Positions 34,823 through 47,955 are shown, numbered from the stretch's first letter. The stretch: 64,000 bases of DNA from Metaphire vulgaris (GCA_018105865.1 CM030840.1:5488140-5552139); one strand, 5' to 3'. A program made the numbers and translations. The notes: generated by a model not told the origin, from the letters alone.

Positions 34823-35118
34823 GCAAGCAGTGATGAGTTGGTCCCGAAAACATTTTTTCTATGAAGAATTTATTTTTTATGACGGGAAAAGCTTGAAAAG
34901 GAAATCTTTGAAAATAACTCTATGCATTGCTGCTTAAATTCCTCGTCAAAATAAGAAAATTGCTCAACGCGGGTTGTTTTCCGAAACTTGCAATGTTACT
35001 TACGACAATAAATCGCAAATATTCCGATAAAATTGGATTAAACATCAACCTCTAAATAACGAATAACGATGTAGAAAATTGAATGATTTCTACAATATTT
35101 GAATGTAATAATTATATG

Positions 35119-35438
35119 AGGAGATTCTACTCACTGTTGGTCGTGGCTTTCCGTGTGAACTCTGGATTGAAGCGGTGAATGCTGACGGTGACTGTTGCAC
35201 GAACGATAGAAGAGACAACGCAAGTGTAGCGCCTTGCATCGGTCGCTTCATACTGTACAGCGACTCATCACTCGATGCCTTCTACTCGCTAGTGCAGACA
35301 ATGCTCGATGATAAGTGCAAGCAAGGCTGGTTTCCCTTTCTACGTAAAATAAATTACAACAGACATCCACATGTTACTCGTATTTTTATCTGGTCTTTAA
35401 CGGATGGTTTTGAGTGCCTTCTATTGGTGTCCACTTAG
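35119..35438 (+). CDS. Unassigned open frame, possible exon
   Basis: An open frame reading GRGFPCELWIEAVNADGDCC, then RDNASVAPCIGRF, then DSSLDAFYSLVQTMLDDKC. Base use is more gene-like than the surroundings, and a possible donor (CTAC-GTAAAA) lies near 35345. No in-frame ATG precedes it and I recognise no domain. It could be an internal exon of an unknown gene or an old repeat. Confidence 0.22.
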
Positions 35439-35439
35439 A

Positions 35440-36195
35440 GTATTAGAGAACTGGTGTTATATAGAAGAAGTGCATATTTATTTATTTACTTATTTATTTT
35501 GACTCATTATTGACGAAATAATTGTTAATGATCGCGAGTTTGTCGTTTACTTAGACAGATGTTCGATTTGTTGGGAGTGTTGGGAGCTGACCCCCACTGG
35601 TCCATGTCCACTCTGCGTGGTGGGACAGAAATTGCCAAGTTTAGCGATCTGATTTCTAATGACGGTAAAGAAAATTAGTTTACAGATTGTTCTGACCTAA
35701 CTGCGATTTTGAAACAAAAATAACTGTTGCCACTGCACAGTTTAAGCCGAATGAGGAACAAGAGTTGCGTCACCAGATTCTGAAAATTAAAATGTTTAAT
35801 TCTCTTACTGTTATCACACAATTTATCTTGGCAAAATTGTATTTGCATCTGCCATCTGTGAAGAGGACCCGAATGTACATTCACTGAGTCTGACCAAATA
35901 TTCTGTATTTGCAATGTCATTCTGCATCTGTTCTATGACATTGACGTTACTATTGGTTACTTGGCGTGTTGGTCGATTTTTTTTATTCGCCTATTCCGCG
36001 GTATTTTATGGAAAGGTTGCTATGCGCTTTTACGTTCGCTCGATGCTCAACATTAGTTCTGCTAAGTGTAAAGGACTTTGAACAGATATTATGGATATTT
36101 CATGTGATCCATGTGTCACATTATATCTTTATAATGCAATTTTGTGTCACGTGACATGGCCACGTGTCCCATCGTGTAACCTATGGGTTCAACGG
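35440..36195. other. Unassigned DNA
   Basis: Nothing recognised apart from a short ATTT-rich run near 35475. Confidence 0.45.
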
Positions 36196-36199
36196 GTCA

Positions 36200-36290
36200 C
36201 ATGGCTATGACGATGACAACGACGATGGTTGTGACGATGATGACGATGACGGTGATGATGACGACGACGACGACAGCAGTAACAATGATG
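36200..36290. repeat. (GAT/GAC)n repeat
   Basis: Imperfect GATGAC triplets; an acidic open frame across it is a repeat artefact. Confidence 0.7.
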
Positions 36291-37998
<1,708 letters not shown>

Positions 37999-38139
37999 AG
38001 TGTGTTTGTTAATAGTTCATGCTCAGGTACGCTTTGTTGACTAAATGCTTCTCCTCGAATCGTGTTGGAAATTGTGGAAATTGCCACTGAAAAGGCTTGA
38101 AAGTCTTTCAGCTTTGGCTGATTGATTGATATTTAATAC

Positions 38140-38212
38140 AAGTCTACAGACACACGCACTCACACACACGCACACATGCGCACGCAAACGCACGCGCAAA
38201 CGCACGTATTCA
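38140..38212. repeat. (CA)n-rich repeat
   Basis: CACACG / GCACGCAAACG words. Confidence 0.7.
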
Positions 38213-38685
38213 ATCTCTTTGTTTTACGTGAATTCAATCTTTTGACGTTCTCAAGGAATCACGATTCTAGCGATCGAATTCATCGCTTTTGACATTTCGC
38301 TTTCTGCATAAAAACCTTTGCATCGTTAAGTAACTATCAGGACCCAAAAATAGCAAGTCCTTCTTCTATGAAACATTGAAATATATCGGTTCTACGAGTC
38401 GTCTGGGCTCATACAGTAAGAACTCAACCTCAATGCAAATCGACAACAACAGTAACACTAACCAGTGAGCCTATAAATTCCGCGTCCTTTTTATTTTGGC
38501 TATAATTTTGTCAAAGTTTGATCAATCTTGAAAAAGCTCAGTAGGAATTAGAATGCAGCTGAAAGAACCAATAGCACACCTATGTTGAGGTTGTTACCGA
38601 CATGTTTTATATCTAGCAACTGTATGCCACAAAACAAAGCACATCGCAGTTATTCATTTGCATGGTAATAATTTGGCAGCATTAA

Positions 38686-38757
38686 CCCCTTAACCGTGTA
38701 TTTAACTGTAACTCAGTGTAAAATGGACGGATATATTCGGGATCCCCAGTTAAGGGG
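38686..38757. mobile_element. Tiny piggyBac-like element
   Basis: TTAA at 38682-38685 and 38758-38761 flank a 72-bp unit with ends CCCCTTAACCGTG and (reversed) CCCCTTAACTGGG. TTAA targets with CCC ends are typical of piggyBac MITEs. Chance resemblance is possible at this length. Confidence 0.55.
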
Positions 38758-39113
38758 TTAACTATACAGTATAGTGTTAGTGCAAAGACGGAAAAAGCAT
38801 AGTTAGCGGATGGCAAGAAGCATCTCCTGCAATAGCACGTCACAGTCACAGTAGCAGACGTCGTTCACACATTGATATCCGCTTTAATGAAGATTAGACT
38901 GGTGCAGCCCAGTTTGGATACAACAACGGAAACCATTGCTGACTTTGGGCGCCTGTGCGAAGCAGTCTCCCATCGGTAATGTCACGTTTGTTGACTGTAA
39001 TCGGAGCGTAAATTCGGTCATTTTGCAGGTTAACTGCATGGTGGTGCAACTTTGAAGAATTCTGTCAGTGCATTATTCACGAAGATCTGTATTCGAAATG
39101 TATACCACGTAAA

Positions 39114-39361
39114 CAGGACTTTTTGCGCGGAACGAGCCGGTGTCCTGAACGGCGTTCCGGAAAATCTGAACACTGGTATTTTGCAACGTTAAATTCATAA
39201 ATAGAAAATAGAGAACCGATATAGTTCTAAATTTTCTATGATTGAATTTAATGTTGCATTGATAATAATCATTATAGTAACTGTTTGGCCGCTATACGTC
39301 ATGTTGACAATTGACTTCTGACTATTGCGTTCCGGAAAATTTTTTGGCAAAAAAAGCCCTG
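39114..39361. mobile_element. hAT-type MITE, CAGGRCTTTTTG ends
   Basis: 248 bp; CACGTAAA exactly duplicated at 39106-39113 and 39362-39369. Ends CAGGACTTTTTGCGCGG and (reversed) CAGGGCTTTTTTTGCC. Relative of 29855-30117. Confidence 0.9.
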
Positions 39362-39819
39362 CACGTAAATGAATCATTACGAAGTGTTTTGTTTCGTGAC
39401 GTACAGTTTCTACAGATAAAGTATGGGGTGAGCAAAACCTGTATGCCTAAGTCTTCGGGGTTCTTTCAGCTACATTGCTATGACAAAGTTATAGCCAAAA
39501 TATAAAGGTGCGGGATTTATTGGCTCATTGTGTATTGATTCCTTTAATGTTTTCTTCTCGATGGTGCTTTGGATTTCTGTTATGTATGCTCTATCGATCG
39601 CAATCGTCTTCTTGTTTCTATTCGCTCATTTATAAGTTCAAATTCAATCAGCCGTTAATGTGCAAAGCCTCTTGGTCATCGTATTGTGGCATTTGTCCTT
39701 CCAACGAAAACGGAAACTTATGCAAAAAGTTAGTCAGTTCCATACTCGAACGACGCTGATCTCCGAGCCATAGGTAAGCAGCGACGCTAATCCTGCGTCG
39801 ATGTTTTCAATATTCGCAG

Positions 39820-40041
39820 ACGACCACAACGACCTGCAGACGACAAACGACTCGAAACCGTTGGGCGAATTCAATATTGCATCGTCTAGTTCGTTGTCAC
39901 TCGATGTGTGTGATCTTAGAGGACCCCTCCCTCCAGACCATCTTCCTCTCCTCCTCGTCCGGGTCAGACGGGAACAAGAGAAAGGTGGTCAGGAGAGAGG
40001 ATTTCGTCCAAAGAGAACGAAAAGAGAATCACAGGTGCGTC
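39820..40041 (+). CDS. Candidate orphan exon
   Basis: Bounded by an acceptor-like TTTTCAATATTCGCAG and a donor-like CACAG-GTGCGT. One frame stays open throughout and ends SSSSGSDGNKRKVVRREDF, then VQRERKENH, a serine- then Arg/Lys-rich stretch. No domain recognised, no second exon found. Splice words of this strength also occur by chance. Confidence 0.22.
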
Positions 40042-40284
40042 TGCGAGAAGAGCGCCTCTTAATAATTGCAGCGTCAACACATCAATGGCGTCGAGATCAA
40101 TTTTCACGCCTCGGGCTTCGCATCCCTTTCTCTTCGCCTCCATTTTCATTGTGACGCGTAAACGAACTGAGTTTATTCGAAACGTAGAAGCATTTTCGAA
40201 CAGACGCACACGCTCAGAGACACAAACACGTGCGCACACTATCGCAGAGGTCATCTGCTAGGACATTAGGACATAACATAATTC

Positions 40285-40395
<111 letters not shown>

Positions 40396-40759
40396 AATCA
40401 TTTTGAAAGTTATTAGTTAGGCGATGAGGTGGTAATATTCTATTTTATGAGACAGAGGAGACACATTTCAAGCTAACGCACAAGAAATGGAAAACCAGTG
40501 GACTTTTCTAAAATCACAAAATTTATTCAGAGCTCTGTAGAAAAAAATTAACAAGAAGTTTTAGTAATTTTTGCTCTAATATATGTACAAGAAACTAATA
40601 ATTCTCCCCTCTCTCTCTCTCTTTCTCTCTCTCTCTTCTACATCTTCATTATATTCATCATCAAACCACCACCACCATCATCACCACAATTGTTTTCTTC
40701 TTTTCATTTTCCTTTTCTTCATCTTCTTTTCGCCATTTTCTTCTTCTATCTTTTGAAGT

Positions 40760-40765
40760 ACTAGT

Positions 40766-40809
<44 letters not shown>

Positions 40810-40824
40810 TAGTAGTAGTAATAA

Positions 40825-40893
<69 letters not shown>

Positions 40894-40990
40894 CAGCAGC
40901 AGCAGCAGCAGTAGTAGTAATGGTCGTGGTCGTGGTTGTAGTGGTTGTTGTAGCTGTGGTAGTAGCAGTAATAGAATTGCTAATAGTAAT
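40760..40990. repeat. (AGC)n/(AGT)n array
   Basis: Blocks of CAG, TAG and CAG triplets, then GTGGT words. Leucine-run frames through it are artefacts. Confidence 0.9.
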
Positions 40991-41124
40991 ACATAGAAAT
41001 AACAGCCAATAGCCTTGTCTAGATACGACAATTCAACTGCTGCGGAAAAACAAGCAAATGAAAAGAATTTTTTGCCATTGGATTGTCACGAAGCATTAAG
41101 TAATGTTTATGTAACAGAATATTT

Positions 41125-41182
41125 GTATAGCGCCTCTTCTGAAGAATTACTCAGAAGCACTCTCGCTGCGAATACTGCATAT
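41125..41182 (+). repeat. TATAGCGYCTYTTMTGAAGAAT repeat, copy 2
   Basis: Matches 30121-30165. Confidence 0.45.
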
Positions 41183-41221
41183 CGACGAAGAGACGACCTT
41201 ATAAATTGTTTCGAAAGGAGA

Positions 41222-41880
41222 ACATCATCATCATCATCGAGTCGCCTTCACAGGCGGAAGTCCTTTGCGCCAATGTACCACTAATAGAGTGTCCACGTCC
41301 TAGTGCAATGTTCCGTTCACACGCTACAGCGGATGAGAAGGATCCATCTCCAATCTGCTGGATCCAAGAACGTCGCGGTCTCCCAGGGATTCGTTTCCAG
41401 TTCGCGGGAGGATTACCCGTCAAGTGCGCGACCGACATTTGCGCGCCGACATTTGCGCGCCGACATTTGCGCGCCGACATTTGCGCACCGATATTTGCGC
41501 GCCGATATTTGCGCGCCGACATTTGCGCGATATTAGTTGATATAATGGGGTTAGGGTTAGGGTTAGAGTTAGGGTTTGATTTTGGGTTATGATTAAAACT
41601 ATAGTTACTAAAGCACGGATGACTTTTAATTTATAGCGCAATTCGTGCTTCCTCGAAATACGCGCTAATGTCGGCGCGCAAGTGTCGGTCGCGCAAATGT
41701 CGGTCGCGCAAATGTCGGTGAACCCGCGGGAGGATGACGTTCGTTACGACGTTCCATGGCTCAGACAAGGGCGCCATATGTGCTGGGGTGTTAACGTCCA
41801 GCCGTGCAACGTGTCCAAATAATGCCGCGCGGCGACGAGAGACGGTGTCGGGTATTGACGCTAATCCCGTACACAATGAA
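41222..41880 (-). pseudogene. LINE ORF2 C-terminus split by a foldback element
   Basis: On the minus strand, ALFGHVARLDVNTPAH (about 41765-41850) and then NWKRIPGRPRRSWIQQIGDG (about 41340-41400) are consecutive parts of the C-terminal region of a non-LTR retrotransposon ORF2. They are separated by the foldback element at 41414-41725. The 3' side ends in a (GAT)n tail near 41222-41240. No RT core in the window. Confidence 0.82.
41414..41725. mobile_element. Foldback element, GCGCGCCGACATTT units
   Basis: About 312 bp. The left arm has seven GACATTTGCGCGCC-type units of 14 bp; the right arm has three to four of the same units inverted. The core holds GGGTTAGGGTTAG and an AT-rich stretch. GCGGGAGGAT is duplicated at 41404-41413 and 41726-41735, and the interrupted LINE frame confirms the insertion. 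Exact termini are ambiguous by a few bases. Confidence 0.8.
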
Positions 41881-41997
41881 ACGATGTCATTCGATATAAC
41901 GTGGTCGAACCAGCGAACAAACAGAATCTGACGTTGACAACGCAGATGGAAGGCCTGGAATAGAGGACGATGGCTGAAAATCTAAAGTAGGTGCTAA

Positions 41998-42195
41998 CAG
42001 GCCCGTCTTTACGTGTTAAAAATCTGGCACAGTGCCCGGAGCCCCGCGCGATGACTTTATTGTTGTTTTTTGGCTTGTCAACATTGAAAAACGTTTGGAG
42101 AATGCCTTTTTTATGCTTGTCAACATCTGATCTTCATCAAGGGCCCCGCAGGCCGCCAGGTGCCCGGGGCCTCATGCAGGTATGAGATGGGCCTG
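41998..42195. mobile_element. hAT-type MITE, CAGGCCCRTCT ends
   Basis: 198 bp; flanks GGTGCTAA (41990-41997) and GATGCTAA (42196-42203) match at 7 of 8. Two motif-like stretches, at about 42062 and 42104 (CCTTTTTTATGCTTGTCAAC). Confidence 0.85.
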
Positions 42196-42203
42196 GATGC
42201 TAA

Positions 42204-44022
42204 TGAGAATCCGTTGAATAAAAGAGACCGAGATAGCCGCGATGACAGTGCGCTGGTGCATCTGACTGTCTGTTCTATCTATTCTAATCTTCTACTACTG
42301 CGTTAATGCTTCATGCTGTCCTTCTTATACAATTAAATTGCGCAGTTCCCTTTTGTCTCCACGTGAATTAATGCTACAGCACAGTTACACAACAGCCTCT
42401 CTTAGAAAAGAATATTAAGCGTCTTCCATAGACGTTAATGTCAGTCATGACTGACAAATTCTATGCAGCGTCATAACAGAGCTTCTATATAGAGCCTTAA
42501 TGTCGCTGATCAATCAAACGAAGGGTTCTTCTTTACAGATATCGTAATTGTGCTTAAGAGACGTGTAAAAGACTGCAAGAGAAAATCGCTAATTTGGTTT
42601 ACAGCGAAGTAAGTCATTACGTCATCGTAACAAATACACTGCAAAATAACATTTAGAGACTTTCTGAATGTCTTCAACGCAAAATTTGACTTAATGCTGT
42701 AATTCAGTAAAGAGTTTCAAATAATTGGAGAGTTTCTGAGAATATGGACGTTCCTTGATGACTTCTGCTTTGGCAACCAAAGAATAGCAATTACATGTAT
42801 CAATTGAAATGCACTTGGAAGAGTGGACTTCAACTGTTTTCCCTCAATAAATTAAAATCAAATGCCACAATTCGAAATCAACTTCTCGTAAAGAAATATA
42901 TTCTATAATTCCCGAGCTTAACGCTTGAATTCAAACACTTTCAATCAAGCAATGAATCAATCGGTCGGTCGGTCGGTCGGTCGGTCAACCAACCAACCAA
43001 CCAACCGAATACTCTAGCTACGGCTCTGTTGATAAGATGTTTCCTAAACAGCATAATTTTATTTTTAATGTGTATTACGAGGTTATAACATTGTTTTCAA
43101 ATGAACCGGGTGACAAAAAATCCACGAGGATTGAACAAAATCGAAGATATCATATAGTATCCTTTGTAGCCACACGTATTGTACTGTAGCAACCGTTTGT
43201 ACGCCGCCGACGCCGCCGACGCCGTCAATGAAGTCCACGCCGCCGCCGCCGATAAAATTGGTTCGGCGCGCCGCCGCCGGCGATCCAGCGGTCAAACGCC
43301 GCCGCCGACCCTCAGAGCGTCGGCGCACAGGTCTACTTCAAATACACCGAAGCCAAGGACCGAAGTAGGCCGTAATACGGTTCTCAGCGGCAGATAAGAC
43401 GTCTACACTTAACGCAATCGTTGTCTTCGTTGTCTTCGCCTGACTTCAGCAGCAGAGAACCGTTGTTTGGTTCGCAACGAAATCATCCGTTACGTCATCG
43501 TTGACCCGTATACGTCACAGATCTTCGTTTCCGGTCGTCGATGGTCATTTTGCCGCCCGGCCCGAACCCCCTCCACCAACCTGCAAGAGCCGATTCTTGC
43601 CCATCGTTGACCAGAGGAACGGTATAAACACTCATTACAGAAGCAATATCATCGAGTCTTGAATGCCCTAGACAGTCGCTAACGGCGCTTTGGCCCTCCC
43701 CTGCCCTAAGCAATGCACTCTCTCCCCATTAGCGCCCATTCTCTTTCAATTTGCCCTACACTCTGTCGCGATTATAGAGGAATAGCAGCGGGATGCTAAC
43801 TTACTCAGAACTTTAACTTGGTCTTGTAAGGCATTAAGTGCCTATTAGGCTACACTACCCACAAGAGTTGGAGCTTACTGGCTGGACTGATGAGTCAAAA
43901 GTCTTGGATGTTACAGAAACCTCTTCGCGGACAATCGACTTGATTGATATAGACTTCATTGAAATTTCCACCAAACCGCCCTAGAGGCCTTCACTGTACT
44001 GCGCTATATTTGCCCTCACAGC
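42204..44022. other. Unassigned, with a GC-rich patch
   Basis: CGGT/AACC tetranucleotides at 42961-43006. A CGCCGC-rich, CpG-dense stretch at 43195-43320 has open frames on both strands but no domain. It could be a promoter-type CpG island or an unknown exon. Confidence 0.35.
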
Positions 44023-44234
44023 CAGGGGCCCCCACAGAACTTTTTCCAGGAGGGGAAAACACAATGGTCACAGTTACGCCACATAAATTTTCCCATGAGG
44101 GGCAAAACACATTCTAACACAATGGTCACGGTTAATATTTTAGTAAGGTTTTCACATTTCAATGTGAAATATTGGTATTTGCATTTTCCAGGAGGGCAAG
44201 TAGCCCCTCTTGCACTAATGTGCGGGCACCCATG
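44023..44234. mobile_element. hAT-type MITE, CAKGGGYSCCCRCA ends
   Basis: 212 bp; flanks CTCACAGC (44015-44022) and ATCACAGC (44235-44242) match at 7 of 8. Contains repeated AGGGGMAAAACAC / ATGGTCACRGTTA words. Confidence 0.75.
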
Positions 44235-44581
44235 ATCACAGCCTGTGACTTGAAACCTGGCGATTACAAAATTTGAATCGTATAGCAGGCTTGTGACTAG
44301 GAGTAGATCTGTGTGTGTGTGGGGGGGGGCAATTGGGGACACTTGCAATCTCTGCTGGACAGATATTCTATCATGATTAGCATAGCCAGAGTTGCAGAAT
44401 AGTGGGGCGCCATCACTTTTACCGGTGAACTTGGTCTGATCTGACTCGGCGTTTATGGGAGTGTTGCGAGTTCTCCCAACAGGATTTGGGGCAGATCCCC
44501 AGCCACACAAATTGTGGTAATCATCGGATTTAAATTTTGAGCTTTGCAGACTGCATATGAGAACCTATTGGCAATTCATCT

Positions 44582-44868
44582 GAGCGTCTACACAACGCCA
44601 GTGTCTCTTGCGTCGTCATTTGGATCGCCTTCATTCACGTCGCATCTCAATTTCGTCATCCCCCGCGAAGACTCCATCTATACCAGCAGGCCTTCGTCTG
44701 CCGACACACGGCGACCGACCACCGACTCCCGGGTGATAGACTCAACGAAGACGGGGACTCTGCATGTGGGTGACGTTCCTCGCCTCTGCCTTCCTCTTTC
44801 CGCTGGTAGTCGTCTGTGCCCTGTCCTCCATCATCCTGCAACGTCAGCAACAGTGCCGTCGTCTAGGG
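44582..44868 (+). pseudogene. Dead GPCR fragment (TM4, ECL2, TM5)
   Basis: Frame 1 reads ERLHNASVSCVVIWIAFIHV, a TM4-like segment with its Trp. An extracellular-loop-like stretch with FVCRHTATD follows and stops at TGA 44771-44773. One base shift later the frame reads LCMWVTFLASAFLFPLVVVC, then ALSSIILQRQQQCRRLG, a TM5-like helix with its Pro and a basic ICL3 start. The next codons (SEELQYETARIF) are at 47508-47544, beyond a hAT insertion in ICL3. The Tyr usual eight residues after the TM5 Pro is Ser here. TM1-3 and TM6-7 were not found. It is on the opposite strand to the intact receptor, and the subfamily is unclear. Confidence 0.62.
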
Positions 44869-45249
44869 CAGAGGTTCCCAAACTTTTTGGACTGCGGACC
44901 CCTACTTTGTTCCCAGCTTAGCTCGCGGACCACATGATTTAACAAGTAAATGTTACAGTTAATATTTAATTAGAAAAACGGGCAGACTATTCCCACACCA
45001 GTTGGTCTACTTCGTTTGCATTATTGTTCACTTATATTTAATGGATATTTAATGACTGTGAAGATCTTATCTGTGTTTTTACGTGCTCTTTACTGGGTCT
45101 AAAAAAATTTTTCTCATATCTTCTGTTAGCCACTATGGATATATAGCTATATGGCCATTATAGGCCTTATACTCTGATTAGTGTGTGCGTGATGCTGCGT
45201 ATACTTGACTATTTTTTCTGATTGTTGCTGAGCAGCTGAGGTCTGGTGG

Positions 45250-45548
45250 CAGGGGCGGTTTCACGTTGGGGATGACTGGGAGGCATTCCCCACCAAGCCT
45301 TTTTTGCTTGTCAGGGTTTCAGAGGATTTATCGGTACGAGTCATTACGCCGCTACATGTCCGCCAGGTAGACTGAGGTAGTTGCATACAAAACAGACAAA
45401 ACAGAGCTGATGACCATGTTTTGCTTGTCAGCCTTTTTCGCGATTTCATTTCATCCCTCCACCAACTTCCAATAAATTCATTGCATTCCCCACCAACTTT
45501 CTAAATGTTCCTTGCATCCCCCAACCAAGAATTCTTGAACCGCCACTG
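45250..45548. mobile_element. hAT-type MITE nested in hAT, CAGKGGCGGTT ends
   Basis: 299 bp; ends CAGGGGCGGTTTCACG and (reversed) CAGTGGCGGTTCAAG. Flanks TCTGGTGG and TATGGCGG match at 6 of 8. Shared motif twice, at about 45298 and 45411. Confidence 0.8.
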
Positions 45549-46015
45549 TATGGCGGTCTTTGCATAAGATTGAAAGATGCAGCTCTAGGTGGTCTGGTGG
45601 CGGCCAAGGGAATTTGCTGTCAGAATGATATGAATAGAAAGTACTGACAAGCCTTTATTTCCCTCTTTATTTCTACAGGGCCAGGCGGCTGGTAGACCTA
45701 ACTGACTAAGCACAGTACGGAGCGAAATATTTCTTCAATTAAACAAAATCTGTTATAAATGTCTCAAATGTCTCAATAAGGACTTTCGATTAAATAAACT
45801 CAAGTCGTCTGCTGGGCCCTCTCGCGAGACCTTCGTTTCCCCCTTTCCCTGCTAATATTATACTCCGGCTGGCGGTGTTAGTAGGCACCCCTATAGACCT
45901 AAATCTAGATATTATTATGTAGCTTTAGTATATTATTCCTTATGATTTTATTAATTATTATTGTTATTGGTGACTCGACCGGCACACATAATTTGAGGAC
46001 AAAGACTGTTAATGC

Positions 46016-47079
46016 CAGAGGCGGATTTACATTTTGGAGGCCCGGTGCAAATATTTCCATGGAGGCCCCCGCGCCATCGTGGTCACTTAAAGACAGTGTT
46101 TACTCTAGGCCCTTTTGGGGGGATTCCCCCAAAATGAAAAAATGTCCCCCCCCAAAAAAAAATTATATGTTGCATGGGGAGATGGAAATTCTCCCCCTCC
46201 CCCCACAAAAAATGTGGCGACGGGGGATTTTTTATTTTTGGGAGAGGGGAAAAATATGGAAGCTTATTACCGAGCGTTTAAGAAGGGAAAACGGGCAGAT
46301 GACCTTTTTTGTTTTTTTTGCTCGTCAAGACTTCTGAGATGTCAAACCTTGTCTCTCCAAACATTTCAAAACCCCCCATGTCAAGGTGGCTAGAATAAGC
46401 ACTGCTTAAATTAAAGAAGTAACAATACAACAAACGTCATAGAAAAATGAAACAATTAAATGCCATTAACTTCAACTCAAATAAACTTGCATTGAATTTG
46501 CAGTCGTGCAGTCAGTGTACAAGAACTGGGGCACGGTCGACCTGTCGTCTGTATTCCACGTTTTATGACGTATAAATTAATTTAATTTATTTAAGTGTTA
46601 TTTGAACTTATTTCTTATGAATTTAATCATCCACGAAGATGAGTTGAGTTCCGGTACCTTTTTTCTAGAAAAAAGCACTAAGTATAACTAAGATTTGTAA
46701 TCGTTTGCCAAAAAGGTCACCGTCACGGTGTTACGCATTTTACGGTAAGACAAATGAGTGATGGCGTTAGTCTGTATCCAACTATGCATTGCCATTCCAA
46801 AGGTAGGAGGCATACAAATACACATACTCCTCCCATTTCCCGCGCTTCTTGACCGGTGGTACCGTGGTAAGAATTGACCGTCGAGACACACTGTACAGGC
46901 ACTCAGGTTGAGTCACGCAGTACCCTTAATCTGCATAACGATGCAAGAGGCCGGGCGTCTACGACCGCCGTTGGCCCGGTACAATCGCCGGTCACTCGGT
47001 CAGAGTCCAGCCATTATGAGCCATACCATTAATTGAGGTCAGCTAAACCGGGCTATATGTATACATATGTATATATATG

Positions 47080-47114
<35 letters not shown>

Positions 47115-47400
47115 ATATGTGTGTGTATATATAGGCTTTCTTAACATAGAATCATGGATCATGCGTTAAATTGCATTTCAATACTAAATTACAGTGTATT
47201 ACTAATCCATGTCCAAACACTACTAACGTCTAACGATACAACATTCATGTATATCTCCGAAAATAAATTACTTTAAAGAAACTAATAATTAAAAGTCTTA
47301 AAAAATTATTATTTTTAGAAAAGGGAGGCCCCTAAATTTGTATTTTGAAGGGAGGCCCGGTACCGATGCACCACCTGGTACCGTGGTAAATCCGCCGCTG
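46016..47400. mobile_element. hAT-type element, CAGMGGCGGATTTAC ends, nested
   Basis: 1385 bp; GTTAATGC exactly duplicated at 46008-46015 and 47401-47408. Motif GATGACCTTTTTTG...GCTCGTCA at about 46298-46327. A TA repeat lies at about 47054-47130. A frame at 46100-46390 spans C-rich low complexity and is not convincing protein. Same family as 49372-49751. Confidence 0.9.
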
Positions 47401-47544
47401 GTTAATGCTAAAACTATGAAGTGCTACTGAATATTTTGGTAGGCTCTCGCGAACCCCCGCCATATCCTCCACGGACCCCCCACAGTTTGGGAACCGCTGG
47501 TCTAGGGAGCGAGGAGCTGCAGTACGAGACTGCGCGCATATTTA

Positions 47545-47955
47545 GGGCCCGTCCATATAGTACGCAAGCACCGAGGGGAGGAGGGGGTTTGAGATTTAGG
47601 CGATTTTACGTACGGAAGCGTACGGCGGGGGGTCACGACTGAATGTATACGTACGCACATTCAAATTATAAATAGATAAAAGGCTGGTATATTTACACAA
47701 ACATTTGATTTGAACAAAATTACTTTCTCGCGGTCAAACAAAGGGTCCCAACTATTGTTCCCACGGTTATTTAAATATTAAAAACCTTTAATTTAATAGT
47801 AAACAAATGCTTTTTGGCTATGGCTAAAAGTTTTCACAGTGGGGGTGTTTGGCTAATTTGTACGTACGCATAGGGGGGTAACCAAAATGTACGGTGTGCA
47901 ACAGGGGAGGGGGTCGAAAATATGACATTTGCCTACGTACTATATGGATGGCCTC
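47545..47955. mobile_element. TIR element, GRGCCCRTCCATATAGTACG ends
   Basis: 411 bp; the ends match at about 21 of 25 bases. Inner GTACGTACG and GGGGGAGG words recur inverted. Layout resembles 17822-18210 (related GTCCAT core). Target duplication weak (CATATTTA / CATACTGT). It follows directly on the GPCR fragment. Confidence 0.75.

Larger units (their letters stand above)
38463..39530. mobile_element. Long-TIR element hosting two insertions
   Basis: The first about 50 bases (CAGTGAGCCTATAAATTCCG, then TTTTGGCTATAATTTTGTCA) recur inverted at the right end (reversed CAATGAGCCAATAAATCCCG). Similarity continues at a GCTGAAAGAACC block. No target duplication was resolved. It contains the small element at 38686 and the hAT MITE at 39114. 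Confidence 0.65.
44869..47499. mobile_element. hAT element inside the GPCR fragment
   Basis: Ends CAGAGGTTCCCAAACTTTTT and (reversed) CAGCGGTTCCCAAACTGTGG; GTCTAGGG exactly duplicated at 44861-44868 and 47500-47507. About 2.6 kb, of which about 1.7 kb is younger nested insertions. No transposase frame recognised, so a non-autonomous or decayed copy. Confidence 0.92.

Noticed and set aside
40681..41031. Leucine-rich open frame on the minus strand
   Set aside because: Translation of an AGC/AGT microsatellite.
41434..41530. Tandem repeats resembling a CRISPR or regulatory array
   Set aside because: No spacers; it is one arm of an inverted-array element with target duplication.
41548..41572. 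Telomere (GGGTTA) repeat
   Set aside because: Only a few imperfect units inside a mobile element, far too short for a telomere.
46100..46393. Open frames with long Pro/Lys stretches
   Set aside because: C-run and A-run low complexity inside a hAT element.
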